DNA of 64,000 nucleotides from an uncultured Rhizobiaceae group bacterium (GTDB lineage Bacteria > Pseudomonadota > Alphaproteobacteria > Rhizobiales > Rhizobiaceae): contig CANMVS010000021.1 of the NCBI GenBank assembly GCA_947501445.1, positions 31,819-95,818 on the forward strand, given 5' to 3'. The translations under genes were made by a program, and so were the position numbers. Of the stretch, positions 8,745-18,493 are shown one piece after another (position 1 is the first letter of the stretch; the number at the start of each line of letters is the position of its first letter). The notes under the pieces are model-generated. The model had not been told where the DNA came from, did no database searches, and saw nothing but the letters and a program-made list of their open reading frames with translations.

Positions 8745-10787
8745 CTAACAGGTCGTCAGACCCTTCTTTTTCAGCATTGCCGAGGTATCGGGCATCTTGC
8801 CGCGAAAAGTCCGATAGGTTTCCTCGGGATCGACACTGCCACCGGCGGCATAAATGTGCTGGTAGAGCCTTTGTGCCATTTCGCCATCAAACACATCGCC
8901 ACTTTCCTCAAAGGCGTTGAAGGCATCCGCATCCAGCACCTCAGACCACATGTAGGAATAATAGCCTGCCGAATAACCGTCACCGGAAAAAACATGCAAA
9001 AAATGCGGTGTGCGGTGACGCATGACAATCGCATCCGGCATACCGAGTTCGGTCAGTTTTTGTGCTTCGAAAGCCAGCGGATCATTGATTGATTCCGCAT
9101 TGTGAAAAGCCATATCCACCAGTGCTGACGCGGTATATTCAACGGCAGAAAAACCAGCATTAAAATTACGGGCAGCCAGCACTTTTTGCAGCAACTCGGG
9201 TGGGATCGGCTCACCGGTTTCATGATGCACCGCAAATTCGCCGAGCACCTTTGGTACTGTTAGCCAATGTTCATAAAGCTGGGACGGCAGCTCAACAAAA
9301 TCACGCGACACCGATGTGCCGGCAATGGATGGGTGCGTGACGTCGGACAGGAGGCCATGCAGGGCATGACCAAACTCGTGAAAGAGTGTTCTGGCATCAT
9401 CCAGCGACAATAGTGCCGGTTTGCCTTCGGCCGGTTTGGCAAAATTCATCACATTGTAGATGATCGGCAGCTGTCCATCATCCAGTTTATGCTGGCTTTG
9501 AAAACTGCTCATCCATGCGCCGGACCGTTTGCTCGATCGGGCAAAGTAATCCGCCAGAAAAAGACCGATGCGTGCGTTGTCGCGATCGCGTATTTCAAAA
9601 ACCCTGACGTCGCTGTGGTAGCCTTCCAATTCTTTGCGCTCGTTGATTTTGAGACCAAACAGCCGATTGGCGACCGCAAAACAGGCCTCAATCATGTTCT
9701 CGAGCTGCAAATAGGGCTTGAGTTCCGCTTCGGAAAAATCAAATTTGCGGTTGCGCAGTTTTTCCGAATAGTGACGCCAGTCCCAGGGCGCTACCATGTG
9801 GTTTTTGCCTTCCTCGGCAATTAACCCGGCTATTTCGTCCTCTTCCTTGCGCGCTTTGAGCAAGGCCCTGTCCCATACTTTCATCAGCAGGGTATTCACC
9901 GCATCGGGTGTTTTGGCCATGGTGTCGTCGAGTTTGAATTCGGCAAAATTTGCGAAGCCAAGCAGGCGGGCTTTTTCACCACGCAGCGCTAAAATACGCG
10001 AAATGATAATGGCATTGTCTGTATCGCCGCCATTTTCTCCGCGTGAAACCCAGGCGGTGAAAGCGTGTTCGCGCAGGTCGCGTTGCGCGCAAAAGGTCAA
10101 AAAGGGCTCAACAATGGACCGTGAAAGGGTGACGGCATAGGGACTGTCGAGTTGACGCTCGCGGGCAGCACCGGCCATGGCATCCAGCAGAAATGGTGGC
10201 AGTCCCTTCAGATCATCCTGTTTGGACAGTTCCATGAACCAGGATTTTTCATCGGCCAGTACATTCTGGCTGAATTGTGCGCCAAGACCTGCCAATTCCT
10301 CGTTGATCGCTGCCAGCTGCGATTGATCCGTATCGTCCAGTTGCGCGCCGGCGCGGATAAAACTTTTCCAGTGTTTTTCCAGAACCCGACTTTGCTCGGC
10401 GCTCAGAGCAAGTCCGTCACGGGTTTGCCACAGTACATCAACACGCTTAAAAAGCGCCCTGTTCATGGCTATGGCCGAAAAATGCCGCGACAGTTTGGGC
10501 GCGATGTCACGCTCCAGCGTGTGAATGGTATCATTGCTGTCAGCACCGGCCTTGTTCCAGAACAGGGCAGAAACCCGCTCCAGTGCCTGTCCGGCCTGTT
10601 CCAGCGCGACAATGGTATTTTCAAAGGTTGCAGCCGCTGTATTGGTTGCTATGCCATCTATTTGTCGCTCATGCCGGGTAAGGGCTTCTGCGAAGGCCAA
10701 AGCAAAATCATCATCCAAGATTTGGGAAAACTCCGGCAAACCCTGTGGGCCCTGCCAATCAAAGATATGATGGTTGAAACTGCTCAT
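8745..10787 (-). CDS. M3 family metallopeptidase (oligopeptidase A / dipeptidyl carboxypeptidase Dcp-like)
   Basis: A 680-residue zinc peptidase of family M3, which degrades short peptides in the cytoplasm. The zinc site is HEFGHALHGLLSD (HExxH) in the C-terminal half, followed about 25 residues later by VELPSQLYEHW, which holds the third ligand Glu. A second family motif, GYSAGYYSYMWSEVLD, lies near the end. The N-terminal TFENTIVALEQAGQ is typical of Dcp and OpdA. The frame is open 21 codons upstream, but GGAGG lies just before the ATG at 10787, and family members start close to this point. Dcp and OpdA cannot be separated by eye. Confidence 0.92.
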   Translation of the reverse strand: MSSFNHHIFDWQGPQGLPEFSQILDDDFALAFAEALTRHERQIDGIATNTAAATFENTIVALEQAGQALERVSALFWNKAGADSNDTIHTLERDIAPKLSRHFSAIAMNRALFKRVDVLWQTRDGLALSAEQSRVLEKHWKSFIRAGAQLDDTDQSQLAAINEELAGLGAQFSQNVLADEKSWFMELSKQDDLKGLPPFLLDAMAGAARERQLDSPYAVTLSRSIVEPFLTFCAQRDLREHAFTAWVSRGENGGDTDNAIIISRILALRGEKARLLGFANFAEFKLDDTMAKTPDAVNTLLMKVWDRALLKARKEEDEIAGLIAEEGKNHMVAPWDWRHYSEKLRNRKFDFSEAELKPYLQLENMIEACFAVANRLFGLKINERKELEGYHSDVRVFEIRDRDNARIGLFLADYFARSSKRSGAWMSSFQSQHKLDDGQLPIIYNVMNFAKPAEGKPALLSLDDARTLFHEFGHALHGLLSDVTHPSIAGTSVSRDFVELPSQLYEHWLTVPKVLGEFAVHHETGEPIPPELLQKVLAARNFNAGFSAVEYTASALVDMAFHNAESINDPLAFEAQKLTELGMPDAIVMRHRTPHFLHVFSGDGYSAGYYSYMWSEVLDADAFNAFEESGDVFDGEMAQRLYQHIYAAGGSVDPEETYRTFRGKMPDTSAMLKKKGLTTC

Positions 10788-10862
10788 AAGGATTGCCTCC
10801 GGGGATGGCTTTTCAAACTGCGATGTAGGCGGCGCGTCGCATTGATACAAGGCGCGGACAAA

Positions 10863-10888
10863 TAAAAACGCCCGGTTGAACCGGGCGC
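10863..10888 (-). terminator. rho-independent terminator of argG
   Basis: On the minus strand GCGCCCGGTT CAACCGGGCG is followed by TTTTTATT: a G/C-rich stem and a U-run, starting about 28 bases after the argG stop codon. Confidence 0.85.
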
Positions 10889-10915
10889 AATATCTTCAAA
10901 GCAGACCCACACAAG

Positions 10916-12133
10916 CTATTTTTTGCGTGCAGCCAGTGTGCGCAGGCGCAGTGCGTTCAACTTGATGAATCCAGCCGCGTCCTTTTGATCATAGGCACCC
11001 TGATCATCTTCAAATGTCACAAGTCGGTCAGAATAAAGTGTCGTATCGGATTCGCGACCAATCACAATGACATTGCCCTTGTACAGCTTGAGGCGCACTT
11101 TGCCTTCAACTGCGCGCTGGCTGAGGTCTATGGCCGCCTGGAGCATCTCGCGCTCGGGAGAGAACCAGAAACCATTGTAAATCAGTTCGGCATATCTGGG
11201 CATCAACTCATCTTTCAAATGAGCTGCGCCGCGATCCAGCGTGATTGATTCAATAGCCCGGTGCGCCGTCAGCAATATCGTACCGCCAGGCGTCTCATAA
11301 ACGCCCCGCGATTTCATGCCAACGAAGCGGTTCTCAACCAGATCAAGGCGTCCAATGCCATTGTCACGACCATAGTCATTAAGCCGTTCAAACAAAGTTG
11401 CCGGTGACAGGCGTTCGCCGTTAAGCCCGATTGCATCACCCTTTTCAAACTCGATTTCAATCGTCGTTGGCTGATCCGGTGCGTCCTCGGGGGCAATGGT
11501 CCGCTGGTACACATAGGAAGGTGGTTCAACCCACGGATCTTCCAGTACTTTACCTTCCGAGGAGGAATGCAGCATATTGGCATCGACGGAGAATGGCGCT
11601 TCGCCGCGCTTGTCCTTGGGAATGGGAATCTGATGCTGTTCAGCAAAATCAATCAGATCGGTGCGCGATTTCAGCGTCCAGTCTCTCCACGGCGCAATGA
11701 TCTTGATATCGGGATTGAGCGCATAGGCTGCCAGTTCGAAGCGAACCTGATCATTGCCCTTGCCGGTGGCACCATGCGCGATGGCGTCTGCGCCGGTTTC
11801 ACGGGCAATTTCAATCAGACGTCGTGAAATCAAAGGCCGAGCAATGGATGTGCCCAGCAGGTAGACACCCTCATAGACGGCATTGGCGCGGAACATTGGA
11901 AAAACGTAATTGGCGATGAATTCCTCACGCAGGTCTTCAATGTGAATTTCCTTGATGCCAAGCAGTTCTGCTTTTTTGCGTGCAGGCTCGAGTTCATCAC
12001 CCTGACCGAGATCGGCGGTAAAGGTAACAACCTCCGCATTAAGCTCGGTTTGCAGCCATTTCAGGATGATTGAGGTGTCCAGTCCGCCAGAATAGGCGAG
12101 GACGACCTTTTTCACATCTTTGAGAGCGCTCAT
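10916..12133 (-). CDS. argG: argininosuccinate synthase
   Basis: About 405 residues, the usual length for the enzyme that joins citrulline and aspartate with ATP in arginine synthesis. The N-terminal PP-motif [15 protein letters not shown] (ATP pyrophosphatase P-loop) is intact, followed by [17 protein letters not shown] and the substrate-binding [15 protein letters not shown] place the start at the ATG 12133 ([17 protein letters not shown]), as homologues begin about ten residues before the P-loop; an ATG four codons earlier (12145) is also possible. No other arginine gene is adjacent. A strong terminator follows. Confidence 0.96.
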   Translation of the reverse strand: MSALKDVKKVVLAYSGGLDTSIILKWLQTELNAEVVTFTADLGQGDELEPARKKAELLGIKEIHIEDLREEFIANYVFPMFRANAVYEGVYLLGTSIARPLISRRLIEIARETGADAIAHGATGKGNDQVRFELAAYALNPDIKIIAPWRDWTLKSRTDLIDFAEQHQIPIPKDKRGEAPFSVDANMLHSSSEGKVLEDPWVEPPSYVYQRTIAPEDAPDQPTTIEIEFEKGDAIGLNGERLSPATLFERLNDYGRDNGIGRLDLVENRFVGMKSRGVYETPGGTILLTAHRAIESITLDRGAAHLKDELMPRYAELIYNGFWFSPEREMLQAAIDLSQRAVEGKVRLKLYKGNVIVIGRESDTTLYSDRLVTFEDDQGAYDQKDAAGFIKLNALRLRTLAARKK

Positions 12134-12350
12134 TGTGTTATCCATTGTCCAGTATGGTGGTTTATGCATTTCAGCGACGTTGAAACCAACTCACAACGCG
12201 CTTTGTTATTTGTGAAATCGGCGGCACTTTAGTCGGAATGGCGCGCGATACAAGCCCGCATGTGAATTCCTCTATTGGCCGCTTGGAAAAGCAGGTGCAA
12301 TTGGCCTATGTTTGTTCGGCTTACGCAGGCTGCAAAGAGGATATATTGTC

Positions 12351-13001
12351 ATGGGTTTTATGCCGGATCCAGCTGTTCTTCTGGCCTTTGCGGCGGCGAG
12401 TATCCTGCTCATTTTGACACCGGGTCCGGATATGACCCTATTGATCGGCCGGGCGCTGACATCTGGCCGTGGCGCTGCTTTGGCCTGTGTTGGTGGCACG
12501 ATCATCGGTTTGGTTGTGCATACAATGCTTGTTGCACTGGGCGTTGCCGCATTGGTCGTCGCATCGCCAACGGCATTTCTGGTTCTGAAAACGGCCGGAG
12601 CGGCCTATTTGCTTTGGCTGGCGGTACAGGCATTGTTTCGCGGTTCAAAATTTCATGCCGGCATTCCAGATCAGACGGGCCAGAACCAGCGAAAAATGGT
12701 GGCAAACTGGACCAGTGGTCTGACGGTCAACCTGCTCAATCCGAAGATCATCATATTCTTCATGACATTCCTGCCGCAATTTGTGTCGGTTGATGATCCT
12801 CATATTCGTGGCAAGCTGATTACGCTCGGGCTGATCTATGCCTGTCTGTCGCTGCCAATTTCCATGTTGATGGTTCTGGCCGCAGGGAAACTGTCAAAAT
12901 GGTTGAAACGCAACCCCAGGGCCATGCGCATTCTGGATTATGTCTTTGCGGGCGTTTTTTCCGCCTTTGCTGTCAGGATTTTTCTGACTGAGGGGCGCTG
13001 A
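12351..13001 (+). CDS. LysE/RhtB family amino-acid exporter
   Basis: A 216-residue inner-membrane protein with about six hydrophobic segments. The N-terminal PDPAVLLAFAAASILLILTPGPDMTLLIGRAL contains the TPGPD/N motif that defines the LysE/RhtB family of proton-driven exporters of amino acids such as lysine, threonine or homoserine lactone; TVNLLNPK in the middle is the second family motif. The start ATG at 12351 follows an AGAGGA at 12336-12341; the frame is open for 13 codons before it. It faces argG head-to-head across about 220 bases, which might suggest arginine-related export, but that is context only. Confidence 0.88.
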   Translation: MGFMPDPAVLLAFAAASILLILTPGPDMTLLIGRALTSGRGAALACVGGTIIGLVVHTMLVALGVAALVVASPTAFLVLKTAGAAYLLWLAVQALFRGSKFHAGIPDQTGQNQRKMVANWTSGLTVNLLNPKIIIFFMTFLPQFVSVDDPHIRGKLITLGLIYACLSLPISMLMVLAAGKLSKWLKRNPRAMRILDYVFAGVFSAFAVRIFLTEGR

Positions 13002-13464
13002 CGGTTTGATGTTGTTTATCATCGGGAAGCCAGTTTCCGGCGTTCCGACCTGAAATGAACCAATAGACAATACCGCTGATCATGCCTGATGCGAGGCAAA
13101 GAAGGGTAAATTCGAAATCCGGTTGCCGCCGGGTGCTGCGGATCAGCAACAGGATCAGCGGCGCAGCGGCAGCAATTGCGCCGCCACTCAGCGCATAAAA
13201 CAGCCAATCACGCCGTCTGGTGAATTCACCATAGAGTATGATGAGCATTGCCGGAAAAAATGCGACATATCCGGCAAGACTTGCCAGTGCAAATGCACCA
13301 ATGACCAGTCCCACATCCAGACCGGATTGTGATAATTGGTTTGCCTCATGCGGCGTCAGAATTTTGGTGAGAAACATCAGCGCTATACCTGCCGTTATCG
13401 CCGCCAGCACAAAGCCGATAGTGATCATAACGAGACGCAGGAGCAAAAGCGCAAATCGATCCAC
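12973..13464 (-). CDS. conserved membrane protein, unknown function
   Basis: A 163-residue protein with four evident hydrophobic helices (about residues 5-33, 51-78, 87-107 and 116-138) and a polar C-terminal tail ending GRNAGNWLPDDKQHQ. I do not recognise a domain. It sits directly behind rlmN on the same strand, with 19 bases between this start and the rlmN stop, so the two are probably co-transcribed, and its 3' end overlaps the convergent LysE-type gene by 29 bases. Confidence 0.6.
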   Translation of the reverse strand: MDRFALLLLRLVMITIGFVLAAITAGIALMFLTKILTPHEANQLSQSGLDVGLVIGAFALASLAGYVAFFPAMLIILYGEFTRRRDWLFYALSGGAIAAAAPLILLLIRSTRRQPDFEFTLLCLASGMISGIVYWFISGRNAGNWLPDDKQHQTVSAPQSEKS

Positions 13465-13483
13465 GGGTTATTCCTCAGTTATC

Positions 13484-14734
13484 TCAGGTTTCGCCGTGTC
13501 CGGCTATCATCATCGCTTCCAGGGCCAGTCGCTCGGTTTTGCGCAGACGCTCGGATTCAGATTTCAACTGACCACATGCAGCAAGAATATCGCTGCCTCT
13601 TGGCGTGCGGATGGGTGAGGCATAACCTGCGTGATTGACGAAATCGGCAAAAGTCTTGATGTGTTCCCAGTCGGAACATTCATAACGGCTGCCTGGCCAC
13701 GGGTTAAACGGGATCAGATTGATCTTGGCCGGTATTCCTTTCAGCAGGCGTACCAGATCTCTGGCATCCTCCAGCGAATCATTGACACCTTTGAGCATGA
13801 CATATTCAAATGTGATGCGCCGCGCATTGGACAGGCCAGGATAATCCCGGCAAGCCTGCAGCAATTGCGCAATCGGGTACTTGCGATTGATCGGCACCAG
13901 TTCATCACGCAGTTCATCGCGAACCGCATGTAGTGAGATGGCCAGCATAACGCCGATTTCTTCACCGGTTCGGTATATTTCGGGAACCACGCCGGACGTT
14001 GACAGGGTTATGCGTCGTTTCGACAGGGACAGGCCTTCATTGTCGGATGCAATGAGCAGGGCCTTTTTTACATTCTCGAAATTATACAGGGGTTCGCCCA
14101 TGCCCATCATCACAATATTGGTAATCTTGCGTCCTTCAGATGGAACAATTGCGCCCTGCGGCGTGTCTTTTTCCGGAAAATCACCAAGACGTTCACGCGC
14201 CAGCAGCAATTGGGATATGATTTCCTCGCTGGTCAGGTTGCGAACCAGTTTTTGCGTTCCCGTATGGCAAAAAGTGCAGGTCAGTGTGCAGCCAACCTGA
14301 CTGGAAATGCACAAAGTGCCGCGCCCGTCCTCGGGAATATAAACCGTCTCGATTTCAACCGGATTGCCGGCACCACGCGGCGGAAAACGCAACAGCCACT
14401 TGCGTGTTCCGTCGCTCGATATTTGTTCATCGACGATCTCGGGGCGCGCGATGGTGTAATGCTGGCTCAGCAGCGCGCGCAAATCCTTGGAAACATTGAG
14501 CATCTCGTCAAAGTTTGAAACACCGCGCACATAAAGCCAGTGCCACAGTTGTTGTGTACGCATTCTGATTTGGCGCTCAGCGATGCCGACAGCCTTTAAC
14601 GCATCCCCCAGCTCTTCACGATCCATACCAATCAACGTTGGTTTTAAGTCGCTGTGCTGCGGGTTTGCCGCCTTTGCACGAATGGCAAGCGCGTCACGCG
14701 TTTGAGTGTTTTTCAGGTCAATTGTTGCGGGCAT
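13484..14734 (-). CDS. rlmN: 23S rRNA / tRNA (adenine-C2)-methyltransferase RlmN
   Basis: A 416-residue radical SAM enzyme that methylates C2 of A2503 in 23S rRNA and A37 in certain tRNAs. The 4Fe-4S motif is CTLTCTFC, with cysteines at about residues 149, 153 and 156. The C-terminal [10 protein letters not shown] carries the second catalytic cysteine needed for the methyl-transfer intermediate, and [12 protein letters not shown] is also conserved. The N-terminal region up to residue 30 is variable, so the exact start is less certain than the family. Next upstream on the same strand is an ialB-like gene with its own terminator, a neighbour order common in Rhizobiales. Confidence 0.96.
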   Translation of the reverse strand: MPATIDLKNTQTRDALAIRAKAANPQHSDLKPTLIGMDREELGDALKAVGIAERQIRMRTQQLWHWLYVRGVSNFDEMLNVSKDLRALLSQHYTIARPEIVDEQISSDGTRKWLLRFPPRGAGNPVEIETVYIPEDGRGTLCISSQVGCTLTCTFCHTGTQKLVRNLTSEEIISQLLLARERLGDFPEKDTPQGAIVPSEGRKITNIVMMGMGEPLYNFENVKKALLIASDNEGLSLSKRRITLSTSGVVPEIYRTGEEIGVMLAISLHAVRDELRDELVPINRKYPIAQLLQACRDYPGLSNARRITFEYVMLKGVNDSLEDARDLVRLLKGIPAKINLIPFNPWPGSRYECSDWEHIKTFADFVNHAGYASPIRTPRGSDILAACGQLKSESERLRKTERLALEAMMIAGHGET

Positions 14735-14930
14735 GGAGCAGATCTTTCAGATCAAATTCAGTTTGACGGCGCGTCGAGACGTTTTTCCATCTTGTCTGCA
14801 CTGCAGACAGGGGACAAAACGCACAAGCAGTCTGGCGCGGTGATCTATCACCAAACGACGCCTGCGTCACCCCGGCAAATTTTGTGCCCGGCAACTGATG
14901 TTTCGTGTGCTCTCTATATAGGTCACGACA

Positions 14931-14955
14931 AAAGGCCAGCGCAAGGCTGGCCTTT
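14931..14955 (-). terminator. rho-independent terminator of the ialB-like gene
   Basis: AAAGGCCAGC GCAAG GCTGGCCTTT: a perfect ten-base-pair stem with a five-base loop, with the U-run formed by the stem's own T-tract and TTGT on the minus strand. It lies 25 bases beyond the stop of the ialB-like gene and upstream of rlmN. Confidence 0.85.
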
Positions 14956-14980
14956 CAAAGCAATCATTTATCCGATGATG

Positions 14981-15487
14981 TTACCGGCAGTTTTCAATTT
15001 CTTTCAGTGCAGCCGTCACGCCGGAAAGCGAAAAATCGTAGGAGGTTTTTGTGCCGCGGCGCGATGTCGCCTTGATACTCATTGATGATCCGGCGCGCAT
15101 GGCACCCACCAGTGCTGGTTCTTCGGCGGCATTTTCGACCCAGGCAGAATCATTCTTGGTGAACAGTACAAAGTTCTTGCCGTCAACAATCACGGTGACT
15201 TTGGACCCATCCTGCAACGTGTAACCCATCTTTGCCTGAGGTTCGTAGCTGATGTTCTGACCTGGCCTTTGTGAAATCAGAAAGAATATGTCCCCGTGAT
15301 TCACATTGGCAGGTGCCTTATTTGTCGGCAGCGACAGGATATAGCAAACCTTGCCATTGGGCGCCTGATAAGAATAGGCACCCCATGCGTTAAATTGCTT
15401 GATGAGCGTCGGCGCTGATTGCGCCATAGCAGCGCCTGCCATAGCGATTGACAGGACAAGTGCGGTCACTAACTTCTTCAAAACCAT
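14981..15487 (-). CDS. invasion-associated locus B (IalB) family protein
   Basis: A 168-residue exported protein. The signal peptide MVLKKLVTALVLSIAMAGAAMAQS ends in AMA-Q and is followed by the IalB-type core WGAYSYQAPNGKVCYILS, DIFFLISQRPG, and a closing SLSGVTAALKEIENC. The family was named after the Bartonella invasion protein but is present in most Rhizobiales, free-living ones included, so a virulence role should not be inferred. Two cysteines, one in the core and one at the C-terminus, could form a disulfide in the periplasm. The start at 15487 is favoured by the signal peptide and by TAGG before it; the frame is open 24 codons further. Confidence 0.85.
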   Translation of the reverse strand: MVLKKLVTALVLSIAMAGAAMAQSAPTLIKQFNAWGAYSYQAPNGKVCYILSLPTNKAPANVNHGDIFFLISQRPGQNISYEPQAKMGYTLQDGSKVTVIVDGKNFVLFTKNDSAWVENAAEEPALVGAMRAGSSMSIKATSRRGTKTSYDFSLSGVTAALKEIENCR

Positions 15488-15734
15488 AATAAACCTACCG
15501 GTTGTCTCCATTGCCTTCTTGCAGAAGGCCTTGCCTTGAACATGCTGATTTGGCAACAATTTGATTCAATTTGCGCAAATACCGGTTACCAAACCGTCAA
15601 CAGATGGCGCAATAGTTAAAGATTGGTCGGTATTTTGGGGATATTGAGGCGGATTTCAACCATACGACGAATACTTCGCTGCCGGTTTGGAGCGAATCGA
15701 ACCATGGAAGCGTAATTCGGCAGATGCATATCGG

Positions 15735-16124
15735 CTATTGTTCGGCAGGCTCCTCAAGTGCCTGTCGGGCGGCAATGTAATGCGCGGGGGTCATGTGACT
15801 ACGGACCGCTGCTATAGCCGCCGCCAAAACCGCCATATCATCCGAGAAGCCAACGAAGGCGAGAAAATCAGGTAGGGCGTCGAGCGGCAGGACAAAATAA
15901 GCCAGCGCGGCAAGTAAAATTCCGCGCACCCGGGTTGGTGTTTGCGGATCGAGCGCGCAAAAATAGGCGGCAACAACATCTTCGGAAAATGGGATTTGCT
16001 TTGCGGCGCGGCGCATCGTGTTCCAGAATCCGTCAAGAACCCGTTTCTTTTGCCCGTGCCTTGTTTGCTCATCACCCGGCACAAGAATTTCGCCAATATT
16101 GACGTCAACCATCGCTCGCCTCAT
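15735..16124 (-). CDS. YkvA family (DUF1232) protein
   Basis: A protein of about 129 residues whose C-terminal half holds the DUF1232 signature: YFVLPLDALPDFLAFVGFSDDMAVLAAAIAAV, of which the YxxxPxDxxPDfl..G..DD part is diagnostic. The family is small, has a membrane-associated hydrophobic segment and no defined biochemical role. Several starts are possible (ATG 16196, 16124, 16112); I chose 16124 arbitrarily among the later ones because homologues have a short N-terminus. It is followed on the same strand by nothing close; upstream, phhB begins some 75 bases away. Confidence 0.75.
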   Translation of the reverse strand: MRRAMVDVNIGEILVPGDEQTRHGQKKRVLDGFWNTMRRAAKQIPFSEDVVAAYFCALDPQTPTRVRGILLAALAYFVLPLDALPDFLAFVGFSDDMAVLAAAIAAVRSHMTPAHYIAARQALEEPAEQ

Positions 16125-16199
16125 GTCAGTGTCTGCAACAATGCTTAAGGGACGTTGCATTCCATACAATATGGCTCCTATGGCCGGTTTGTTCAAGTT

Positions 16200-16499
16200 T
16201 TACGTGATGTTGGCGGCCCTGTTCATGGCTTTCGCCAGCTTGAAGTCGAGCGTGGTCAAACCACCGGTATCATGGGTCGTAAGCACAATGTCGACGCGGT
16301 TGTATACATTAAACCATTCAGGGTGGTGGTTGAGTTTTTCTGCCGACAGAGCACTGCGCGTCATGAAGCCGAAAGCCTCGCTGAAATTCCTGAATCGAAA
16401 AGTGGCCTGTATGGCCTTGGCATCATCGCGCAATGTCCAGCCTGCCAATTCGGCTAGTTGGCGTTGTGCCTCGTGCCGGTCTATCTCAGTAAACTCCAT
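16200..16499 (-). CDS. phhB: pterin-4a-carbinolamine dehydratase
   Basis: A 99-residue protein of the usual length for this enzyme, which dehydrates 4a-hydroxytetrahydrobiopterin and so recycles the pterin cofactor of aromatic amino-acid hydroxylases. The active-site segment [20 protein letters not shown] and TTHDTGGLT are the family signature, with the His-His pair that binds the pterin. The N-terminal [21 protein letters not shown] is also typical. No phenylalanine hydroxylase gene is visible nearby, so its partner is elsewhere or it serves another pterin route. Confidence 0.92.
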   Translation of the reverse strand: MEFTEIDRHEAQRQLAELAGWTLRDDAKAIQATFRFRNFSEAFGFMTRSALSAEKLNHHPEWFNVYNRVDIVLTTHDTGGLTTLDFKLAKAMNRAANIT

Positions 16500-16587
16500 G
16501 ATAATTCTCCTCAGACTGGTGAAGCTGCCAATTCAAGTGCCGCTACAAATACGAGGACGCCACGCAATCTGGACACGCAAGAATATT

Positions 16588-17019
16588 CTACTCAGGCCTG
16601 ATCACGATTGGACTATCAACTGCGCCGATGAAAACAGCCAGAATACGCAAGGGAACAGATCCTGTGTTTTTGCCATTATGCCACACATTGACAGCCTCCA
16701 GCATTGCTTCCCCCTGACGGTAGGTTTTCGAGACTTCATCAGGATAAGTGACGGTAACCTCCCCTTCCAGGACGTAACCGTAGGTGGGATTGGGATGCCG
16801 ATGCATGCCTGTTTCTTCACCGGGCATCAGGCTGACGATCATTGATGTTATCTGTGCCTGATCATCCTGCGGATACTGAAGCGGTTGACCGAGGTTGGTT
16901 TTGGTTTCATCAAGCAACGGCAGCACTTTGACATAGTCTTCGGCGGCAACATATTGTGTCAATATGCCAAGTGCCAGCAAGGCAATTGTCATGCGTCGGA
17001 ATATGGCGTTCAGGCGCAT
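16588..17019 (-). CDS. secreted cupin-domain protein
   Basis: A 143-residue protein with an N-terminal signal (about residues 1-26, ending YVAAED). The cupin core shows motif 1 as GEETGMHRHPNPTYGYVLEGE, giving the metal-binding His-His-Glu set, and motif 2 as NVWHNGKNTGSVPLRIL. Such small exported cupins bind a metal and often a sugar or small acid; the reaction is unknown. It is divided from phhB by about 90 bases and from thpR by 20 bases, all on the same strand, so thpR and this gene may share a transcript. Confidence 0.8.
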   Translation of the reverse strand: MRLNAIFRRMTIALLALGILTQYVAAEDYVKVLPLLDETKTNLGQPLQYPQDDQAQITSMIVSLMPGEETGMHRHPNPTYGYVLEGEVTVTYPDEVSKTYRQGEAMLEAVNVWHNGKNTGSVPLRILAVFIGAVDSPIVIRPE

Positions 17020-17040
17020 TATGGCGTCCTTTAATGTTGG

Positions 17041-17637
17041 TCAGTCGCCAGACGCCACTGTGTAGCTCTTGTCTGCGACAGCCTGGGGCACTGGTACAAT
17101 GCCCTTCGACAGCGGATATATCTCTTCTGTGACATAGGGGCCACCACCGACCGCCTCCCGAGAAGACAGAACAACAAATTGACCGACGGTAAAGGGGCCG
17201 ACGTGAAAATTGCTCCGCTGGGACAGATATTCCACCACATCGCGTACCCGCGGATTTCTCAACCGCGCCAGCGTTACATGGGGGGTAAACCGGCGTGGAT
17301 CGGGGCGCAGTTCAAGTCTTTGGCAAAGGCGCTCAATTTCCCCCTGCAATGCCATGAGATCCGGTGAAGCAGAGACACCAGCCCAAAGAGAATGCGGTTT
17401 TTTGGAACCGAATGAACCCATTCCGACCAGAGACAGCTCAAAGGCCGAGCGCCTTATACGATCGAGCGCATTGACAAGTTCATCTGCTGTCGGTGCGTCC
17501 ACATCGCCAATAAACCTCAATGTTATGTGGTAGTTTTCAACATCTATCCAGCGGGCGCCGTGCAGACCACCGCGTAAAAGCGACAGGCTTAGCGCGGCTT
17601 CGCGCGGAATCTCGAGGGCAACAAACAAACGCGGCAT
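17041..17637 (-). CDS. thpR: RNA 2',3'-cyclic phosphodiesterase
   Basis: A 198-residue member of the 2H phosphoesterase superfamily. The two catalytic HxTxx repeats are present: HITLRF near residue 43 and HVTLARL near residue 125. ThpR opens 2',3'-cyclic phosphates at RNA ends (historically '2'-5' RNA ligase'). The start ATG 17637 is preceded by GGGAGG and gives MPRLFVALEIP, the family's usual opening; the frame is open 13 codons further. It may be co-transcribed with the cupin gene 20 bases downstream. Confidence 0.92.
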   Translation of the reverse strand: MPRLFVALEIPREAALSLSLLRGGLHGARWIDVENYHITLRFIGDVDAPTADELVNALDRIRRSAFELSLVGMGSFGSKKPHSLWAGVSASPDLMALQGEIERLCQRLELRPDPRRFTPHVTLARLRNPRVRDVVEYLSQRSNFHVGPFTVGQFVVLSSREAVGGGPYVTEEIYPLSKGIVPVPQAVADKSYTVASGD

Positions 17638-17761
17638 GGCAGCCTCCCCGATTCGAATATAGCCCCAGCGAATCACGAGTGCCCGCCAAGGGCAAGTCCT
17701 GTTCGCCGAGAAAATTCAATTTCCGGTCAAAACATTCGTGAGCAAAGAGTGAATATTTCGA

Positions 17762-18412
17762 CTATTGGGCACTTTGCCCATTTATCTTTTTAATCAATGC
17801 TTCAGCGTGCGGCAAAAAACGCGAAACCATTATATCCACACCCTTCGGGTTGGGGTGCATGCCATCACCGATGTCAAGGCCGGGTTCTGCTGCAACGCCA
17901 TCCAGAAAGAAAGGATACAGGGGCACGTCATATGTCTGTGACAGCTCGGGATAGATCGGGTTGAAGCGCTCCGCATATTCGGCTCCCATGTTGGGTGGTG
18001 CCAGCATGCCAACCAGCAATACGGCAATATTGCGTTCCTGAAGTCTGGTGATGATTGTATCAATATTCTGGCGGGTCTTTTCCGGACTCAAACCGCGCAG
18101 TGCATCATTGGCTCCCAATTCGAGCAATACTGCATCGGTACCGTCGGGAACAGACCAGTCCAGTCGCGCCAGACCGCTGGTGGTGGTATCTCCAGACACA
18201 CCCGCATTGTTTATTGTGACATCAAAGCCCCTGTTTTTCAGCGCGGCCTCCAGTTTTGCAGGAAAAGCGTCAGACTGGGCGAGTTGATATCCGGCCATCA
18301 AACTGTCGCCAAACCCAACAATCTTGACCGTTTTTGCCCATGCGGATGGGGCCACAACGATGGAAATTGCCCAAAATAAGGCGAATATTTGTAAAGCGGC
18401 TTTAATTTTCAT
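17762..18412 (-). CDS. tesA: arylesterase / acyl-CoA thioesterase I (SGNH hydrolase)
   Basis: A 216-residue exported SGNH hydrolase. A signal peptide (about residues 1-26) precedes the block I motif GFGDSLMAGYQL with the catalytic Ser; block II has NNAGVSGDTT; block III is LELGANDALRG (GxND); and block V is DGMHPNPKG with the catalytic His. This matches TesA/ArylE, which cleaves acyl-CoA and aryl esters in the periplasm. It is divergent from an ABC transporter pair of YbbA/YbbP type, the same arrangement as tesA-ybbAP in Escherichia coli, with only 80 bases between the starts. Confidence 0.93.
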   Translation of the reverse strand: MKIKAALQIFALFWAISIVVAPSAWAKTVKIVGFGDSLMAGYQLAQSDAFPAKLEAALKNRGFDVTINNAGVSGDTTTSGLARLDWSVPDGTDAVLLELGANDALRGLSPEKTRQNIDTIITRLQERNIAVLLVGMLAPPNMGAEYAERFNPIYPELSQTYDVPLYPFFLDGVAAEPGLDIGDGMHPNPKGVDIMVSRFLPHAEALIKKINGQSAQ

Positions 18413-18493
18413 TGCTGGGTCCCTAAATCAATTGGCAGTCCGGGGAAGATCAACACCGATGATATCCGTTGATACATATAGCGAGCATTTGCA

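Noticed and set aside
14981..15487. Virulence role of the IalB-like protein
   Set aside because: The family is present in free-living Rhizobiales; the name reflects the first description in Bartonella only.
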